In this document: positions 8,465 to 17,512 of the stretch, piece after piece
Layout of the letters: every line of letters begins with the position of its first letter
Position numbering within the stretch: the first letter of the stretch is position 1
Notes under the pieces: generated by a model
Told to the model about the DNA's origin: nothing
Database searches by the model: none
What the model saw: only the letters and a program-made list of their open reading frames with translations
Program-made: the position numbers and the translations under genes
Assembly (NCBI RefSeq): GCF_006539145.1
Contig: NZ_BJML01000003.1
Coordinates: 124,001-188,000 of the forward strand
DNA length: 64,000 nt
From: Microbacterium testaceum
GTDB lineage: Bacteria; Actinomycetota; Actinomycetes; Actinomycetales; Microbacteriaceae
Reading direction: 5' to 3'

Positions 8465-9658
8465 ATGCGACGATCCGGCCGAGTGAGCGAGGTGTTCCTC
8501 GCGTTCCTGCGCCTCGGCGTCACCTCGTTCGGTGGGCCGGTCGCACACCTCGGCTACTTCCGCGACGACCTCGTCGTGCGGCGGAAGTGGATGGACGACC
8601 GCGCCTACGCCGACCTGGTCGCGCTCTGCCAGTTCCTCCCCGGCCCCGCGTCGAGCCAGGTGGGGTTCGCGATGGGCCTTCATCGCGCCGGGGCTCTCGG
8701 AGCGCTGGCCGCTTTCGTCGCCTTCACCCTGCCCTCGGCCGTCCTTCTCGTCGCGTTCGCCGGGGGAGCGGCGCTGCTCGGCGGACCGGTCGCCGGGGGC
8801 ATGATCGCGGGGCTGCAGATCGTGGCGGTGGCGATCGTCGCGCAGGCGGTGTGGGGCATGGCGCACACCCTCACCCCCGATGCGCCGCGTGCGGGCATCG
8901 CGGTCGCGGGTCTCGCCCTCGCGCTGCTGCTTCCCGGAGCGCCGGGGCAGCTCGGTGCCCTCGCCCTCGGTCTGCTGTCCGGGCTCGTCCTGCTGCGCGG
9001 CGCGCCCGCGGCGTCCTCGCCCGCGCTGCCGTCTTTCGGCATTCCCCGGGCTGTCGCCGTGACGTGCCTCGTCCTGTTCGCGGTCGGGCTGCTGGGGCTC
9101 CCGCTCCTCGCTGCGGCCACGGGGTCGGACACGGCCGGGCTCGTCGATGCCTTCTTCCGCTCCGGCGCCCTCGTCTTCGGGGGTGGTCACGTCGTGCTCC
9201 CGCTGCTGCAGGCCGGGGTCGTCGACACCGGCTGGGTGTCAGCCCCGGCGTTCCTCGCCGGCTACGGCGCAGCGCAAGCGGTGCCCGGCCCGCTCTTCAC
9301 CTTCTCGGCTTATCTGGGTGCGGTGTCGTCCGTGGGCCCCGGCGGCCTCACCGGTGCGGCGATCGCCCTCTTCGCGATCTTCCTGCCCGGCTTCCTCGTG
9401 CTCGTCGGCGTGCTGCCTTTCTGGGATGCGGTGCGCGACCGGCCCCGCGTGCGAGCGGCGATGCGCGGCGCGGGGGCGGCGGTCGTCGGCATCCTGGGGG
9501 CTGCTCTCTACACGCCCGTCTTCACGACGGCGGTGACCGGCCCCGGGCCCGTGGTGCTCGCGGTGGTCGGTTTCGTCCTGCTCACGGCGTTCCGTGTTCC
9601 CGCGTGGGCGGTGGTGCTCGTCGGCGCGGCCGGAGGTGTGGCGCTCGCCGTCACCTGA
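8465..9658 (+). CDS. chrA: Chromate ion transporter, fused two-domain type
   Basis: Integral membrane transporter of the CHR family, 397 residues, with the two homologous halves of long-chain ChrA. Half one begins EVFLAFLRLGVTSFGGPVAHLGYFR and includes FLPGPASSQVGFAMG. Half two includes FFRSGALVFGGGHVVLPLL and YGAAQAVPGPLFTF. The duplicated F-GGGH and PGP motifs define the family. The usual role is chromate efflux. About ten hydrophobic stretches are visible. The ATG at 8465 was chosen because the Arg-rich lead-in runs directly into the first CHR helix. A shorter GTG start a few codons later is possible. The gene follows the oxidoreductase by 41 bases. Confidence 0.9.
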   Translation: MRRSGRVSEVFLAFLRLGVTSFGGPVAHLGYFRDDLVVRRKWMDDRAYADLVALCQFLPGPASSQVGFAMGLHRAGALGALAAFVAFTLPSAVLLVAFAGGAALLGGPVAGGMIAGLQIVAVAIVAQAVWGMAHTLTPDAPRAGIAVAGLALALLLPGAPGQLGALALGLLSGLVLLRGAPAASSPALPSFGIPRAVAVTCLVLFAVGLLGLPLLAAATGSDTAGLVDAFFRSGALVFGGGHVVLPLLQAGVVDTGWVSAPAFLAGYGAAQAVPGPLFTFSAYLGAVSSVGPGGLTGAAIALFAIFLPGFLVLVGVLPFWDAVRDRPRVRAAMRGAGAAVVGILGAALYTPVFTTAVTGPGPVVLAVVGFVLLTAFRVPAWAVVLVGAAGGVALAVT

Positions 9659-9761
9659 GCGGCCGCCGAGAGCCGGTCCCGTCCGGGATGACACCGCGTC
9701 CCACGGATGCCAGGATGAGCCCACGGCACCGTCGCCGCGGCAGTTTTCGAGGGAGAGAACC

Positions 9762-11345
9762 GTGTTCCAGAGCCCGTACCCGAGCATCGAGATCCCCGAC
9801 CAGAGCATCTACGACTATCTTTTCGGTTCCCTCGCGGAGTCCGACCTCGATCGCGTCGCGCTCATCGACCCCGCCACCGGGGCCGAGACCTTGTACCGCG
9901 CCCTGCGCGCGCAGGTCGACGCCTTCGCCGGAGCCCTGGCCGCACGGGGCGCCGACACCGAGACGGTGGTCGCGATGCTCTGCCCCAACGTTCCCGCCTT
10001 CGCGACCGTGTTCCACGGCATCCTGCGTGCGGGATCGATCATCACCACGATCAACTCCCTCTACACGGCGAACGAGATCGAGAAGCAGCTGACGGATGCC
10101 GCGGCCACCTGGCTCGTGACCGTGTCGCCGCTGCTGCCGCAGGCCCATCAGGCCGCGCGAGCCGTCGGCATCCCGGACGACCGGGTGATCGTCCTCGACG
10201 GCGCCGAGGGCCACCCCGACCTTCGCTCGCTGCTCGGCGAGGGGCGCACCCCGCCCGAGGTGGACTTCGACCCCGCGACCCACATCGCCGTGCTGCCGTA
10301 CTCGTCGGGGACGACCGGCGTGCCCAAGGGCGTCATGCTCTCGCACCGCAACCTCGTCGCCAACGTGCACCAGTGCCGGCCGGTCATCGAGATCGGCCGC
10401 GACGACCGGGTGCTCGCCGTGCTGCCGTTCTTCCACATCTACGGCATGACGGTGCTGCTGAACCTGGCGCTTCGTCAACGCGCGACGCTCGTCACGATGC
10501 CGCGGTTCGATCTCGTGGAATTCCTCCGCACCGTGCAGGACCACCGCTGCACCTTCCTCTTCATCGCCCCGCCCATCGCCGTCGCCCTCGCGAAGCATCC
10601 GGCAGTCGACCAGTTCGACCTCTCCCGCGTCCACAGCGTGTTCTCGGGGGCGGCCCCTCTCGACGGCGAGACGGCTGAGACCGCCGGTCGACGGATCGGC
10701 GCCCGCTTCTACCAGGGCTACGGCATGAGCGAGTTGAGCCCCGTCTCGCACGCGATCCCCGCGGGCTCCGACATGCCCGTCAGCTCGGTGGGGGTGCTCA
10801 TCCCGGGCTGCGACGCGCGGCTCGTCGATCCCGAGACCGGCGCCGACCTCGACGAGCACGGCGACGACGGCTTCACCGCCCCCGGGGAGATCTGGGTGCG
10901 CGGGCCCAACGTGATGCTCGGGTATCTGAACCGCCCCGACGCGACCGCCGAGACCCTCGACGACGAGGGGTTCCTGCACACCGGCGACATCGGCGTGCAC
11001 CACGTCGACGGCTACTTCACCATCGTCGACCGCTTGAAAGAGCTCATCAAGTACCACGGCTACCAGATCGCGCCCGCAGAGCTCGAGGCGCTGCTGCTCT
11101 CGCACCCGAAGATCCAGGATGCCGCGGTCATCGGCGTGCGCGGCGACGACGGCGAGGAGATCCCCAAGGCGTTCGTCGTGGCGGCTCCCGACTCGGGCCT
11201 GGGCGCTGACGACGTGATGGCTTTCGTGGCGGGAGAGGTCGCGCCGCACAAGAAGGTGCGCCGCGTCGAGTTCATCGACGTGATCCCCAAGTCGACGTCG
11301 GGCAAGATCCTGCGCAAAGACCTGCGTGCACGCGAAGCCGCCTGA
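9762..11345 (+). CDS. Acyl-CoA synthetase, 4-coumarate-CoA ligase-like (AMP-binding)
   Basis: ANL-superfamily adenylate-forming ligase that activates a carboxylic acid to acyl-AMP and then acyl-CoA. The 527-residue protein has the P-loop SSGTTGVPKGV at about 181-191, the A5 motif YQGYGMSEL, the A7 motif HTGDIG, the hinge region DRLKELIKYHGYQIAP, and the C-terminal catalytic lysine in PKSTSGKILRKDL. Overall it reads like actinobacterial 4CL-type enzymes with an unknown aromatic or medium-chain acid substrate. The GTG start at 9762 was chosen for the strong upstream GGGAGAG ribosome-binding site and for the family N-terminus FQSPYPSIEIPD. Confidence 0.9.
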   Translation: MFQSPYPSIEIPDQSIYDYLFGSLAESDLDRVALIDPATGAETLYRALRAQVDAFAGALAARGADTETVVAMLCPNVPAFATVFHGILRAGSIITTINSLYTANEIEKQLTDAAATWLVTVSPLLPQAHQAARAVGIPDDRVIVLDGAEGHPDLRSLLGEGRTPPEVDFDPATHIAVLPYSSGTTGVPKGVMLSHRNLVANVHQCRPVIEIGRDDRVLAVLPFFHIYGMTVLLNLALRQRATLVTMPRFDLVEFLRTVQDHRCTFLFIAPPIAVALAKHPAVDQFDLSRVHSVFSGAAPLDGETAETAGRRIGARFYQGYGMSELSPVSHAIPAGSDMPVSSVGVLIPGCDARLVDPETGADLDEHGDDGFTAPGEIWVRGPNVMLGYLNRPDATAETLDDEGFLHTGDIGVHHVDGYFTIVDRLKELIKYHGYQIAPAELEALLLSHPKIQDAAVIGVRGDDGEEIPKAFVVAAPDSGLGADDVMAFVAGEVAPHKKVRRVEFIDVIPKSTSGKILRKDLRAREAA

Positions 11346-11369
11346 GCCGGCGGGCCGCGCGGGTACGAA

Positions 11370-11407
11370 AGAAGGGCGGGGCGTCTTCAGACGACCCGCC
11401 CTTCTTC
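11370..11407. terminator. Bidirectional hairpin terminator
   Basis: The 10-base arms GAAGGGCGGG and CCCGCCCTTC flank a short internal GTC/GAC stem. The hairpin lies between the convergent acyl-CoA ligase and drug-exporter genes and probably ends both transcripts. Confidence 0.8.
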
Positions 11408-11416
11408 GCTGCTCCC

Positions 11417-13477
11417 TTACGGGGCGATAAGCGCTCCGGTCTGAGCGGCGGCCTCTTCGGCGCGCTTGTCTTCCTCGTCCTTCCCGCGGCGCTCGTCGGC
11501 GGCCTCCTGAAGGGCCGACTTCGCCCGCAGCGGCGGGGTGCGGAAGAACAGCGACAGCACGAAGGCCAGCAGCACGACGCCCATCGCGGTCCAGTAGACC
11601 GTCGTCGCCGAGGAGTTGAAGCCGACGAGGAACGGCTTGGTCAGGCGCGCGTCGGCACCGACCAGGAACGAGGTGTCGTCGAGCGTCGAGCCGCCGACCG
11701 ACGTGTTCTCATCGCCGGCGGCGAACTGATCCTCGATCGTCGTGGCCGCCGTGTCCACGAAGGCCGCGCGCTGCGTGGCATCCGAGAAGTCCAGGGTGAC
11801 CGTGCCGTCCGCGCTGACGCGCGCGACCGGCACCTGCTGCTGGATCTGCGTCGTCGCGGCGGCGACGGCCTGAGCGACGGCGGCCTGGGTGGCGGCAGCC
11901 TGCGCCGACGCCGGGATGCGGCCGGCGGCGACCTGCTGCGCGACGGCCTGGGTCGCGGCATCCTGAGCCTGCTGCACACCCGCCTGCAGCTGCGACGTCG
12001 TACCGTCGACGATCTTCGACACGATCGGGGTGTAGATGCTCGACATGATCTTCTCGTTCGCCGGAGCCGAGGCGACCGTCGGGTCGAGAGCGGCGTCGAG
12101 GGCGTCGGTGAGCGTGGCGCGGTCGGCGAACGAGCCGGTGATGTTCGACGGCATGAGCGTGAACAGCAGCGACAGCAGCACGGCGGTGCCGAGCGTTCCA
12201 CCGATCTGACGGAAGAACGTCGAGCCGCTCGTCGCCACACCCATGTCGCGCAGACCCACCGAGTTCTGGCTGGCGATCGTGAGCGTCTGCATGAGCTGCC
12301 CGAGGCCGAGGCCGATGACGAGCATCGCGATCGCGACGTGCCAGTACGGGCTGTCGTACTTCAAGAAGGTCAGCAGGAAGAAGCCCACCGACATCAGCGC
12401 CGTGCCCAGGATCGGGAACATGCGGTAGCGGCCGGTGCGCGCGATGATCTGGCCGCTCGCGATCGAGGCGATCATGAGACCGAGGATCATCGGCAGCATC
12501 TCGAACCCGCTCTGCGTGGGCGAGGAGCCGAGCACGAGCTGCAGGTACAACGGCAGCGTCAGCATCGCGCCGAACATGCCGAAGCCCACGAGCACACCGA
12601 TGATCGTGGCCATCGAGAAGGTCGGCGAGCGGAAGAGCTTGAGCGGGATGAGCGCGTCGTCCTTCATCAGGGTCTCGGCGATGACGAAGGCCAGGATGCC
12701 GAGAGCACCGACGACGTAGCAGGCGATCGCAATCGGCGAGCCCCAGCCCCATTCGCGGCCCTGTTCGGCCACGAGCAGGAGCGGGACGAGGGCGACGATG
12801 ACGGTCGTGGCGCCCCACCAGTCGATGCGCACCGAGTGACGCGGCTGCTTCGGGATATGCAGGAACCGCCAGACGATCGCCAACGCGACGATGCCGATCG
12901 GCACGTTGATGAGGAACACCCAGCGCCATCCGGTGATGAACAGGATCTGACTCGCGCCCGCGAACAGTCCGCCGACGAGGGGGCCGATGACACTGGAGAT
13001 GCCGAAGACGGCGAGGAAGTAGCCCTGGTACTTCGCGCGTTCGCGCGGGGCGAGGATGTCGCCCATGATCGCGAGCGGCATCGACATCAGGCCGCCGGCG
13101 CCGAGGCCCTGGATGGCACGGAAGGCCGCGAGCTCGACCATCGAGGTCGAGAAGCTCGCGAGCACCGAACCGATGATGAAGATCAGGATCGCGATGAGGA
13201 AGAGGGGTCGCCGACCGAAGATGTCGGAGAGCTTGCCGTAGATGGGCGTCGAGATCGTCGACACGATCAGATAGGCCGTGGTGACCCACGCCTGCAGGCT
13301 CAGGCCCTGCAGGTCGTCGCCGATCGTGCGGATCGAGGTGCCGACGACGGTCTGGTCGAGGGCGGAAAGGAACATGCCGGCCATGAGGCCGAAGATCACG
13401 AACATGATCATGCGGTGCGTCATGACCGTGTCGGTCGCTGCCGTATGGGCGCGTCTGGTTCGAGTGATGTCTGACAT
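11417..13477 (-). CDS. DHA2-type MFS drug exporter with a long extracytoplasmic insert
   Basis: 14-helix drug/H+ antiporter of the EmrB/QacA group, 686 residues. Motif A GKLSDIFGRR is at 81-90 and the DHA2 motif C region GISSVIGPLVGG at 159-170. DQTVVGTSIRTI (41-52) is the motif D1 region. An unusual hydrophilic Ala/Gln-rich segment, about residues 445-625, sits between the last two helices; by topology it lies outside the membrane. The cytosolic tail is charged. It likely exports hydrophobic drugs. No regulator gene is adjacent, but the upstream region is AT-richer than its surroundings and could hold an operator. Confidence 0.92.
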   Translation of the reverse strand: MSDITRTRRAHTAATDTVMTHRMIMFVIFGLMAGMFLSALDQTVVGTSIRTIGDDLQGLSLQAWVTTAYLIVSTISTPIYGKLSDIFGRRPLFLIAILIFIIGSVLASFSTSMVELAAFRAIQGLGAGGLMSMPLAIMGDILAPRERAKYQGYFLAVFGISSVIGPLVGGLFAGASQILFITGWRWVFLINVPIGIVALAIVWRFLHIPKQPRHSVRIDWWGATTVIVALVPLLLVAEQGREWGWGSPIAIACYVVGALGILAFVIAETLMKDDALIPLKLFRSPTFSMATIIGVLVGFGMFGAMLTLPLYLQLVLGSSPTQSGFEMLPMILGLMIASIASGQIIARTGRYRMFPILGTALMSVGFFLLTFLKYDSPYWHVAIAMLVIGLGLGQLMQTLTIASQNSVGLRDMGVATSGSTFFRQIGGTLGTAVLLSLLFTLMPSNITGSFADRATLTDALDAALDPTVASAPANEKIMSSIYTPIVSKIVDGTTSQLQAGVQQAQDAATQAVAQQVAAGRIPASAQAAATQAAVAQAVAAATTQIQQQVPVARVSADGTVTLDFSDATQRAAFVDTAATTIEDQFAAGDENTSVGGSTLDDTSFLVGADARLTKPFLVGFNSSATTVYWTAMGVVLLAFVLSLFFRTPPLRAKSALQEAADERRGKDEEDKRAEEAAAQTGALIAP

Positions 13478-13801
13478 CGGAGGCCTCTTCAGGAGAAGGC
13501 CTGGCGGACGGCTCGGGGTGGCTCAGTCGGGCGCCAGGTGTTTGCTAAAAGTCAACTAATAGTAGCGTTGTCCGACGATGACCGAAACCACTCATGACTG
13601 TGTGAACCCTATGCGGCCGTCCATCGCCGGGGCGAGCGGTGTCGTCGCGAGAACGGGGGAGCTGCAGGAACAGGGCGTTGTCGCACGCAACGGCCTAGCC
13701 TCGGCACGCCGCCAGTTTTCGGCGCAGCACGCGACGCTGGCCCGCGAGGCGGCGGAGCGCCGCGCTAGGGGGGGGCCGGCGCAGAGCGGCATCCGGGAAC
13801 G
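13478..13801. other. Gap between drug exporter and tRNA terminator
   Basis: No convincing gene is seen. The part nearest the exporter (about 13540-13575) is AT-rich, contains GCTAAAAGTCAACTAATAG, and probably carries the exporter promoter and operator. The rest is GC-rich without codon-like structure; short reading frames here are Arg/Ala-rich and were not accepted. Confidence 0.5.
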
Positions 13802-13836
13802 AAAAAGTCCCCCATGAGTAGAAGCCTCATGAGGGA
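13802..13836 (-). terminator. Intrinsic terminator of the tRNA operon
   Basis: On the minus strand an 11-base stem (TCCCTCATGAG pairing with CTCATGGGGGA, one mismatch) with a 7-base loop is followed by five T residues. It lies four bases downstream of the tRNA-Phe 3' end. Confidence 0.85.
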
Positions 13837-13839
13837 CCG

Positions 13840-13912
13840 TGGCTCCGACGGGCGTCGATCCCGTGACCTCACGATTTTCAGTCGTGCGCTCTACCAACTG
13901 AGCTACAGAGCC
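13840..13912 (-). tRNA. tRNA-Phe (GAA)
   Basis: A 73-base cloverleaf. The acceptor stem starts GGCTCTG, the D-arm is AGCTCAGTTGGTAGAGC, the anticodon loop is CTGAAAA with anticodon GAA, and the T-loop core is GATCGAC, slightly unlike the usual TTCGAAT. The discriminator is A and CCA is not encoded. It is the last of three tRNAs in a minus-strand operon. Confidence 0.95.
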
Positions 13913-13976
13913 GAGCGACATGTCTGCCGCTTCCTAGACGAAAGGCCTCCTCGAAAGAAGGCCCGTCGCTATGGAG

Positions 13977-14050
13977 CGACCCTGACGGGACTTGAACCCG
14001 CGACCTCCGCCGTGACAGGGCGGCACGCTAACCAACTGCGCTACAGGGCC
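13977..14050 (-). tRNA. tRNA-Asp (GTC)
   Basis: A 74-base cloverleaf with acceptor GGCCCTG pairing with CAGGGTC (one G-T pair), D-arm AGCGCAGTTGGTTAGCGT, anticodon loop CTGTCAC (anticodon GTC) and T-loop TTCAAGT. The discriminator is G, as expected for tRNA-Asp. CCA is not encoded. Middle gene of the Glu-Asp-Phe operon. Confidence 0.96.
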
Positions 14051-14080
14051 ATGCATTTTCAATTGTACTTCACCGGAGAG

Positions 14081-14153
14081 TGACCCCAACGGGATTCGAA
14101 CCCGTGCTACCGCCGTGAAAGGGCGGCGTCCTAGGCCGCTAAACGATGGGGCC
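14081..14153 (-). tRNA. tRNA-Glu (TTC)
   Basis: A 73-base cloverleaf with acceptor GGCCCCA pairing with TGGGGTC, D-arm beginning CGTTTAGCGG, anticodon loop CTTTCAC (anticodon TTC) and T-loop TTCGAAT. CCA is not encoded. First gene of the tRNA operon; its promoter should lie just to the right, at about 14160-14220. Confidence 0.96.
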
Positions 14154-14303
14154 GAATGAGCCTGAAACCTTGCAGTTTCATCCTCGCTTGCCGACGACCG
14201 AGCCTACTTCACAACCGTCGAGATTGCCAATTCGGGGCGTGGCGTCCCGCGCCCGCGCGTGTCGACGGCGCAAACTAGGCCGCGACAGCGGGAACTCGCT
14301 CTG

Positions 14304-14331
14304 TTGTACGTGTGACTCGTGTTGCTACTGT
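14304..14331 (+). promoter_or_regulatory. Candidate sigma-70-type promoter for the M23 peptidase
   Basis: TTGTAC (14304-14309), 16 bases, then TACTGT (14326-14331), about 35 bases upstream of the GTG start. Only a pattern match; it lies in the most AT-rich part of this gap. Confidence 0.4.
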
Positions 14332-14366
14332 TAGCCGAGTTGCGACCCGGTGAGATGAGGTAGCCC

Positions 14367-15806
14367 GTGACGCTCGTACCCCCTGATCAGACCGACGACT
14401 GCGGCTGCGCCCCCACGGCCAGCGAGCAGCGGCGTTTGTGGCCCACCTTCGATAGGCGCAGCGCCCTGAAGTACGGCGCCCTCGGTGCCGTCGCTCTGGG
14501 AGCCTTCGGCGCGGCGACGGCCGGCTTCAGTTCCCCCGCCGTGGCCGCCGACTATCCCTCGTGGGACGACGTGCAGGCCGCCAAGGCGAACGAGGCCGCG
14601 AAGGCCGGCGAGATCTCGCGCATCCAGGGGCTGATCCAGGGACTGCAGTCCGAGGTCGCCCGCACGCAGGCCGAGGTGCAGGCGCGCTCCGACGAGTACT
14701 ACGCCGCGCAGCAGGCCTACCAGGACGCCGACTACCGCGCCCAGCTCATCCAGCAGCAGGCCGACGCCGAAGCCGCGAAGGCGACGGACGCCGCCAGCAA
14801 GGCCGGCAAGGTCGCCGCCCAGCTGTACCGCTCGGGCGGTGACGACACCTCGCTCAACCTCTTCTTCTCCGGCTCCGCGGCATCCGCCGACGATCTGCTG
14901 GCCAAGCTCGGCACGATGGACAAGCTCCTCGAGCGCAACAAGTCGGTGTACTCCGCCGCGGTGGCCGCTCGCGACAGCGCGAAGAACCTCAGCAATCAGG
15001 CCAACGACGCGCGCGCCGAGCGTGATCGCCTGCAGAAGATCGCCGAAGACAAGATGGCCGCGGCGCAGCAGGCGGCCCAAGCCGCTCAGGAAGCCCTCGC
15101 CGCTCAGCAGGCCAATCAGGCCGTTCTCGAGGCGCAGCTCGCGGCTCTTCAGGACACCACGGCCAAGACGGTGGCCGACTACCAGGCCGGTGTAGAGGCC
15201 GAGCGCAAGGCGCGAGAAGAGCGCGAGCGCAAGGCCCGTGAAGAGGCCGCAGCTCGAGACGCCGCCGAGCGTGCCCGACGCGAGCAGGAAGCCGCCAACA
15301 ACAACAACAGCGGTGGTGGCGGTGGCGGTGGCGGCGGTAACAGCGGCGGCGGTGGAGGCGGCGGCGGCGGCGGCGGCGTCGGCGGATCCGGCTGGGCTCG
15401 ACCCTCGTCGGCCTACACCTCGTCGGGGTACGGCCCCCGCTCGGGGCAGTGCAACTCGAGCTACTGCGCGAGCACCTGGCACCTCGGCCTCGACTTCGGC
15501 GCCAGCTGCTGGTCGCCCATCTACGCGGCAGCGGCCGGTCGCGTCACCTACGCCGGCGTCAACGGCGGTTTCGGCAACTACATCCGCATCGCTCACGACG
15601 ACGGCTCGGGCACCGGGTACGGCCACATCGTCAACGGCGGCATCTACGTCTCGTACGGTCAGCGCGTCGAGGCCGGTCAGCAGATCGCCGCGACGGGTCA
15701 GACCGGCAACTCCTTCGGCTGCCACCTGCACTTCGAGGTCTACCCGCCGTGGGGCGGGACCACCGACCCCGCGCCCTGGCTGCGCTGGCGCGGCGTCGAC
15801 GTCTGA
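14367..15806 (+). CDS. Secreted M23 (LytM) peptidoglycan peptidase with coiled-coil stalk
   Basis: Exported cell-wall hydrolase of 479 residues. A twin-arginine-like signal (DRRSALK at about 29-35, then a hydrophobic stretch and AVAAD) suggests Tat or Sec export. Residues about 70-305 are a long Ala/Gln/Glu-rich coiled coil. A glycine-rich linker follows (about 312-345). The C-terminal lysostaphin-type domain has the zinc ligands HLGLD (His372, Asp376) and HLHFE (His453, His455). The layout resembles EnvC/RipA-like division or wall-remodelling hydrolases. The start is the GTG at 14367, after a purine-rich GAGATGAGG. It ends just before a strong terminator shared with ppa. Confidence 0.92.
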   Translation: MTLVPPDQTDDCGCAPTASEQRRLWPTFDRRSALKYGALGAVALGAFGAATAGFSSPAVAADYPSWDDVQAAKANEAAKAGEISRIQGLIQGLQSEVARTQAEVQARSDEYYAAQQAYQDADYRAQLIQQQADAEAAKATDAASKAGKVAAQLYRSGGDDTSLNLFFSGSAASADDLLAKLGTMDKLLERNKSVYSAAVAARDSAKNLSNQANDARAERDRLQKIAEDKMAAAQQAAQAAQEALAAQQANQAVLEAQLAALQDTTAKTVADYQAGVEAERKAREERERKAREEAAARDAAERARREQEAANNNNSGGGGGGGGGNSGGGGGGGGGGGVGGSGWARPSSAYTSSGYGPRSGQCNSSYCASTWHLGLDFGASCWSPIYAAAAGRVTYAGVNGGFGNYIRIAHDDGSGTGYGHIVNGGIYVSYGQRVEAGQQIAATGQTGNSFGCHLHFEVYPPWGGTTDPAPWLRWRGVDV

Positions 15807-15813
15807 TCAGGCG

Positions 15814-15855
15814 CACGAGAAAACCCCCGGTCCGAGGACCGGGGGTTTTCTCGTG
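15814..15855. terminator. Bidirectional terminator between M23 gene and ppa
   Basis: Near-perfect hairpin: CACGAGAAAACCCCCGGTC pairs with GACCGGGGGTTTTCTCGTG, with a CGAG loop. It gives a G/C-rich stem with an A/T tract on each side, so it can stop both convergent transcripts. Confidence 0.9.
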
Positions 15856-15866
15856 GGGGCAGCTGA

Positions 15867-16400
15867 TCAGAGCGTGTTGGGAGCCTCGCCCGAGCCCTGC
15901 GTCTTGGTCTGCGCGTCGTGCTCGTCGAAGCGCGTGAAGGCCTCGGCCACGAGGCGCTCGGCTTCGGCGGCATCCGCCCACTCGTCGACCTTGACCCACT
16001 TGTTGGGCTCGAGGTCCTTGTAGTGCTCGAAGAAGTGCGAGATCTCCTTCTTGGTCCACTCGTCGATGTCGGCGACGTCCTGGATGTGGTCCCAACGCGG
16101 GTCCTTCGCGAGGACGGCCACGACCTTGTCGTCGCCGCCGGCCTCGTCGCTCATCTTGAGCACGCCGACGGGGCGCACCTTGGCGAGGATGCCGGGGTGG
16201 AGGTCGCGGTCGAGCAGCACGAGCACGTCGAGCGGGTCGCCGTCTTCGCCGAGGGTGTTCTCGAAGAAACCGTAGTTGGCGGGGTAGCCGAACACCGTGT
16301 AGAGGATGCGGTCGAGGTAGACGCGGCCAGTGCCGTGGTCGACTTCGTACTTCACGCGGCTGCCGCGGGGGATCTCGATGACGGCGTCGTACGCGCCCAT
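15867..16400 (-). CDS. ppa: Inorganic pyrophosphatase
   Basis: Soluble family I pyrophosphatase of 177 residues that hydrolyses PPi to drive biosynthesis. The active site includes the substrate-binding IEIPRGSRVKYEVD (9-22), the metal ligands in GEDGDPLDVLVL (51-62), and DPRWDHIQD with later DEWTKKEISHFFEHYKDLEPNKWV. All are in family order and the length is normal. It lies convergent with the M23 gene and divergent from tilS. Confidence 0.97.
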   Translation of the reverse strand: MGAYDAVIEIPRGSRVKYEVDHGTGRVYLDRILYTVFGYPANYGFFENTLGEDGDPLDVLVLLDRDLHPGILAKVRPVGVLKMSDEAGGDDKVVAVLAKDPRWDHIQDVADIDEWTKKEISHFFEHYKDLEPNKWVKVDEWADAAEAERLVAEAFTRFDEHDAQTKTQGSGEAPNTL

Positions 16401-16490
16401 ACTCGTGCTCCTTAGATCTGTGGATTTCCGCGGCCCAGCCTAGCCGGGAGCGACCACGGTGCCGCGTCGGGTCGCCGCTACCGTGGAGGC

Positions 16491-17489
16491 ATGGATCACC
16501 GCCCGGGACTCGACCCGTCCGTCGCCGAGGTGCGCAGGGCGGTGCGTGCCGCCTTGGAGCGTGCCGACGGCCCCGTCGCGGTGGCGCTCTCCGGTGGTCC
16601 GGACTCCCTGGCCCTCGCGGCGGCGACCGCCTTCGAAGCCGCGCGTGCCGGCATCCGGGCCGAGGCCGTCGTGATCGATCACGGGCTGCAGGAGGGATCG
16701 GATGCCGTGGCGGCGGCCGCCGCCGAGAAGGCGCGTGCTCTCGGTCTCGGCGCCCGCGTCGTCCGCGTCGAGGTCGGTTCGACCGACGGCCCCGAGGCGG
16801 CGGCTCGAGCAGCACGGTATGCGGGTCTCGCGGCGGCGGCCGTCGAGATCGGGGCCGACGTCGTCCTGCTCGGACATACGCTCGACGACCAGGCCGAGAC
16901 CGTCCTGCTCGGTCTCGCGCGCGGTTCCGGAGGGCTCAGCCTCGCGGGCATGCCCGCCGAGAGACGGGATGCCACGGGCCCGATCTGGGCGCGCCCCCTG
17001 CTCGCCGTGCGCCGGCACACCACCGTCGCGGCCTGCGCCGCGCAGGGTCTTGACCCGTGGACCGACCCGCACAATGCCGACCCCGCGTACTCGCGCGTGC
17101 GCGTGCGCAACAGGGTGATGCCGGTGCTCGAGACCGAGCTCGGACCGGGGGTGGCAGAGGCCCTCGCCCGCACCGCAGAACAGCTGCGGGAAGACGCCGA
17201 AGCGTTCCAGGACATGATCGACGAGACCATCGAGGACATCGTCGAGCACGCCGAGGCGGGGATCTCGATCTCGGTCGCCGCGCTCGCGGCGAACCCGGCG
17301 GCCCTGCGCAACCGGATCGTCCGTTACGTCGTCGACAGCGAGTTCGGCGTCTCCCTGTCGCGCGCGCAGACCCTCGAGATCGCCCGGCTGGCGACCGATT
17401 GGAAGGGGCAGGGGCCCATCGACCTGCCCGGATGCCTCGCCCGTCGCGTCGGGGCGCGTATCGAGGTCGTCGCGCGCACGGCATCCTGA
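16491..17489 (+). CDS. tilS: tRNA(Ile)-lysidine synthase
   Basis: ATP-dependent enzyme that converts the wobble C34 of tRNA-Ile(CAU) to lysidine so that it reads AUA. The 332-residue protein has the N-type ATP pyrophosphatase P-loop ALSGGPDSLAL (about 31-41), GHTLDDQAETVLLGLARGSG (about 125-144) and DPHNADPAYSRVRVRN (about 190-205), all diagnostic. It lacks the long C-terminal extension of the E. coli protein, as actinobacterial forms do. First gene of a long plus-strand run through hpt and ftsH; hpt begins 24 bases downstream. Confidence 0.96.
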   Translation: MDHRPGLDPSVAEVRRAVRAALERADGPVAVALSGGPDSLALAAATAFEAARAGIRAEAVVIDHGLQEGSDAVAAAAAEKARALGLGARVVRVEVGSTDGPEAAARAARYAGLAAAAVEIGADVVLLGHTLDDQAETVLLGLARGSGGLSLAGMPAERRDATGPIWARPLLAVRRHTTVAACAAQGLDPWTDPHNADPAYSRVRVRNRVMPVLETELGPGVAEALARTAEQLREDAEAFQDMIDETIEDIVEHAEAGISISVAALAANPAALRNRIVRYVVDSEFGVSLSRAQTLEIARLATDWKGQGPIDLPGCLARRVGARIEVVARTAS

Positions 17490-17512
17490 TTCCGCCGACG
17501 TAGACTTTCCCA

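Noticed and set aside
13578..13817. 79-residue frame between exporter and tRNA operon
   Set aside because: Composition is random and it runs into the tRNA terminator.
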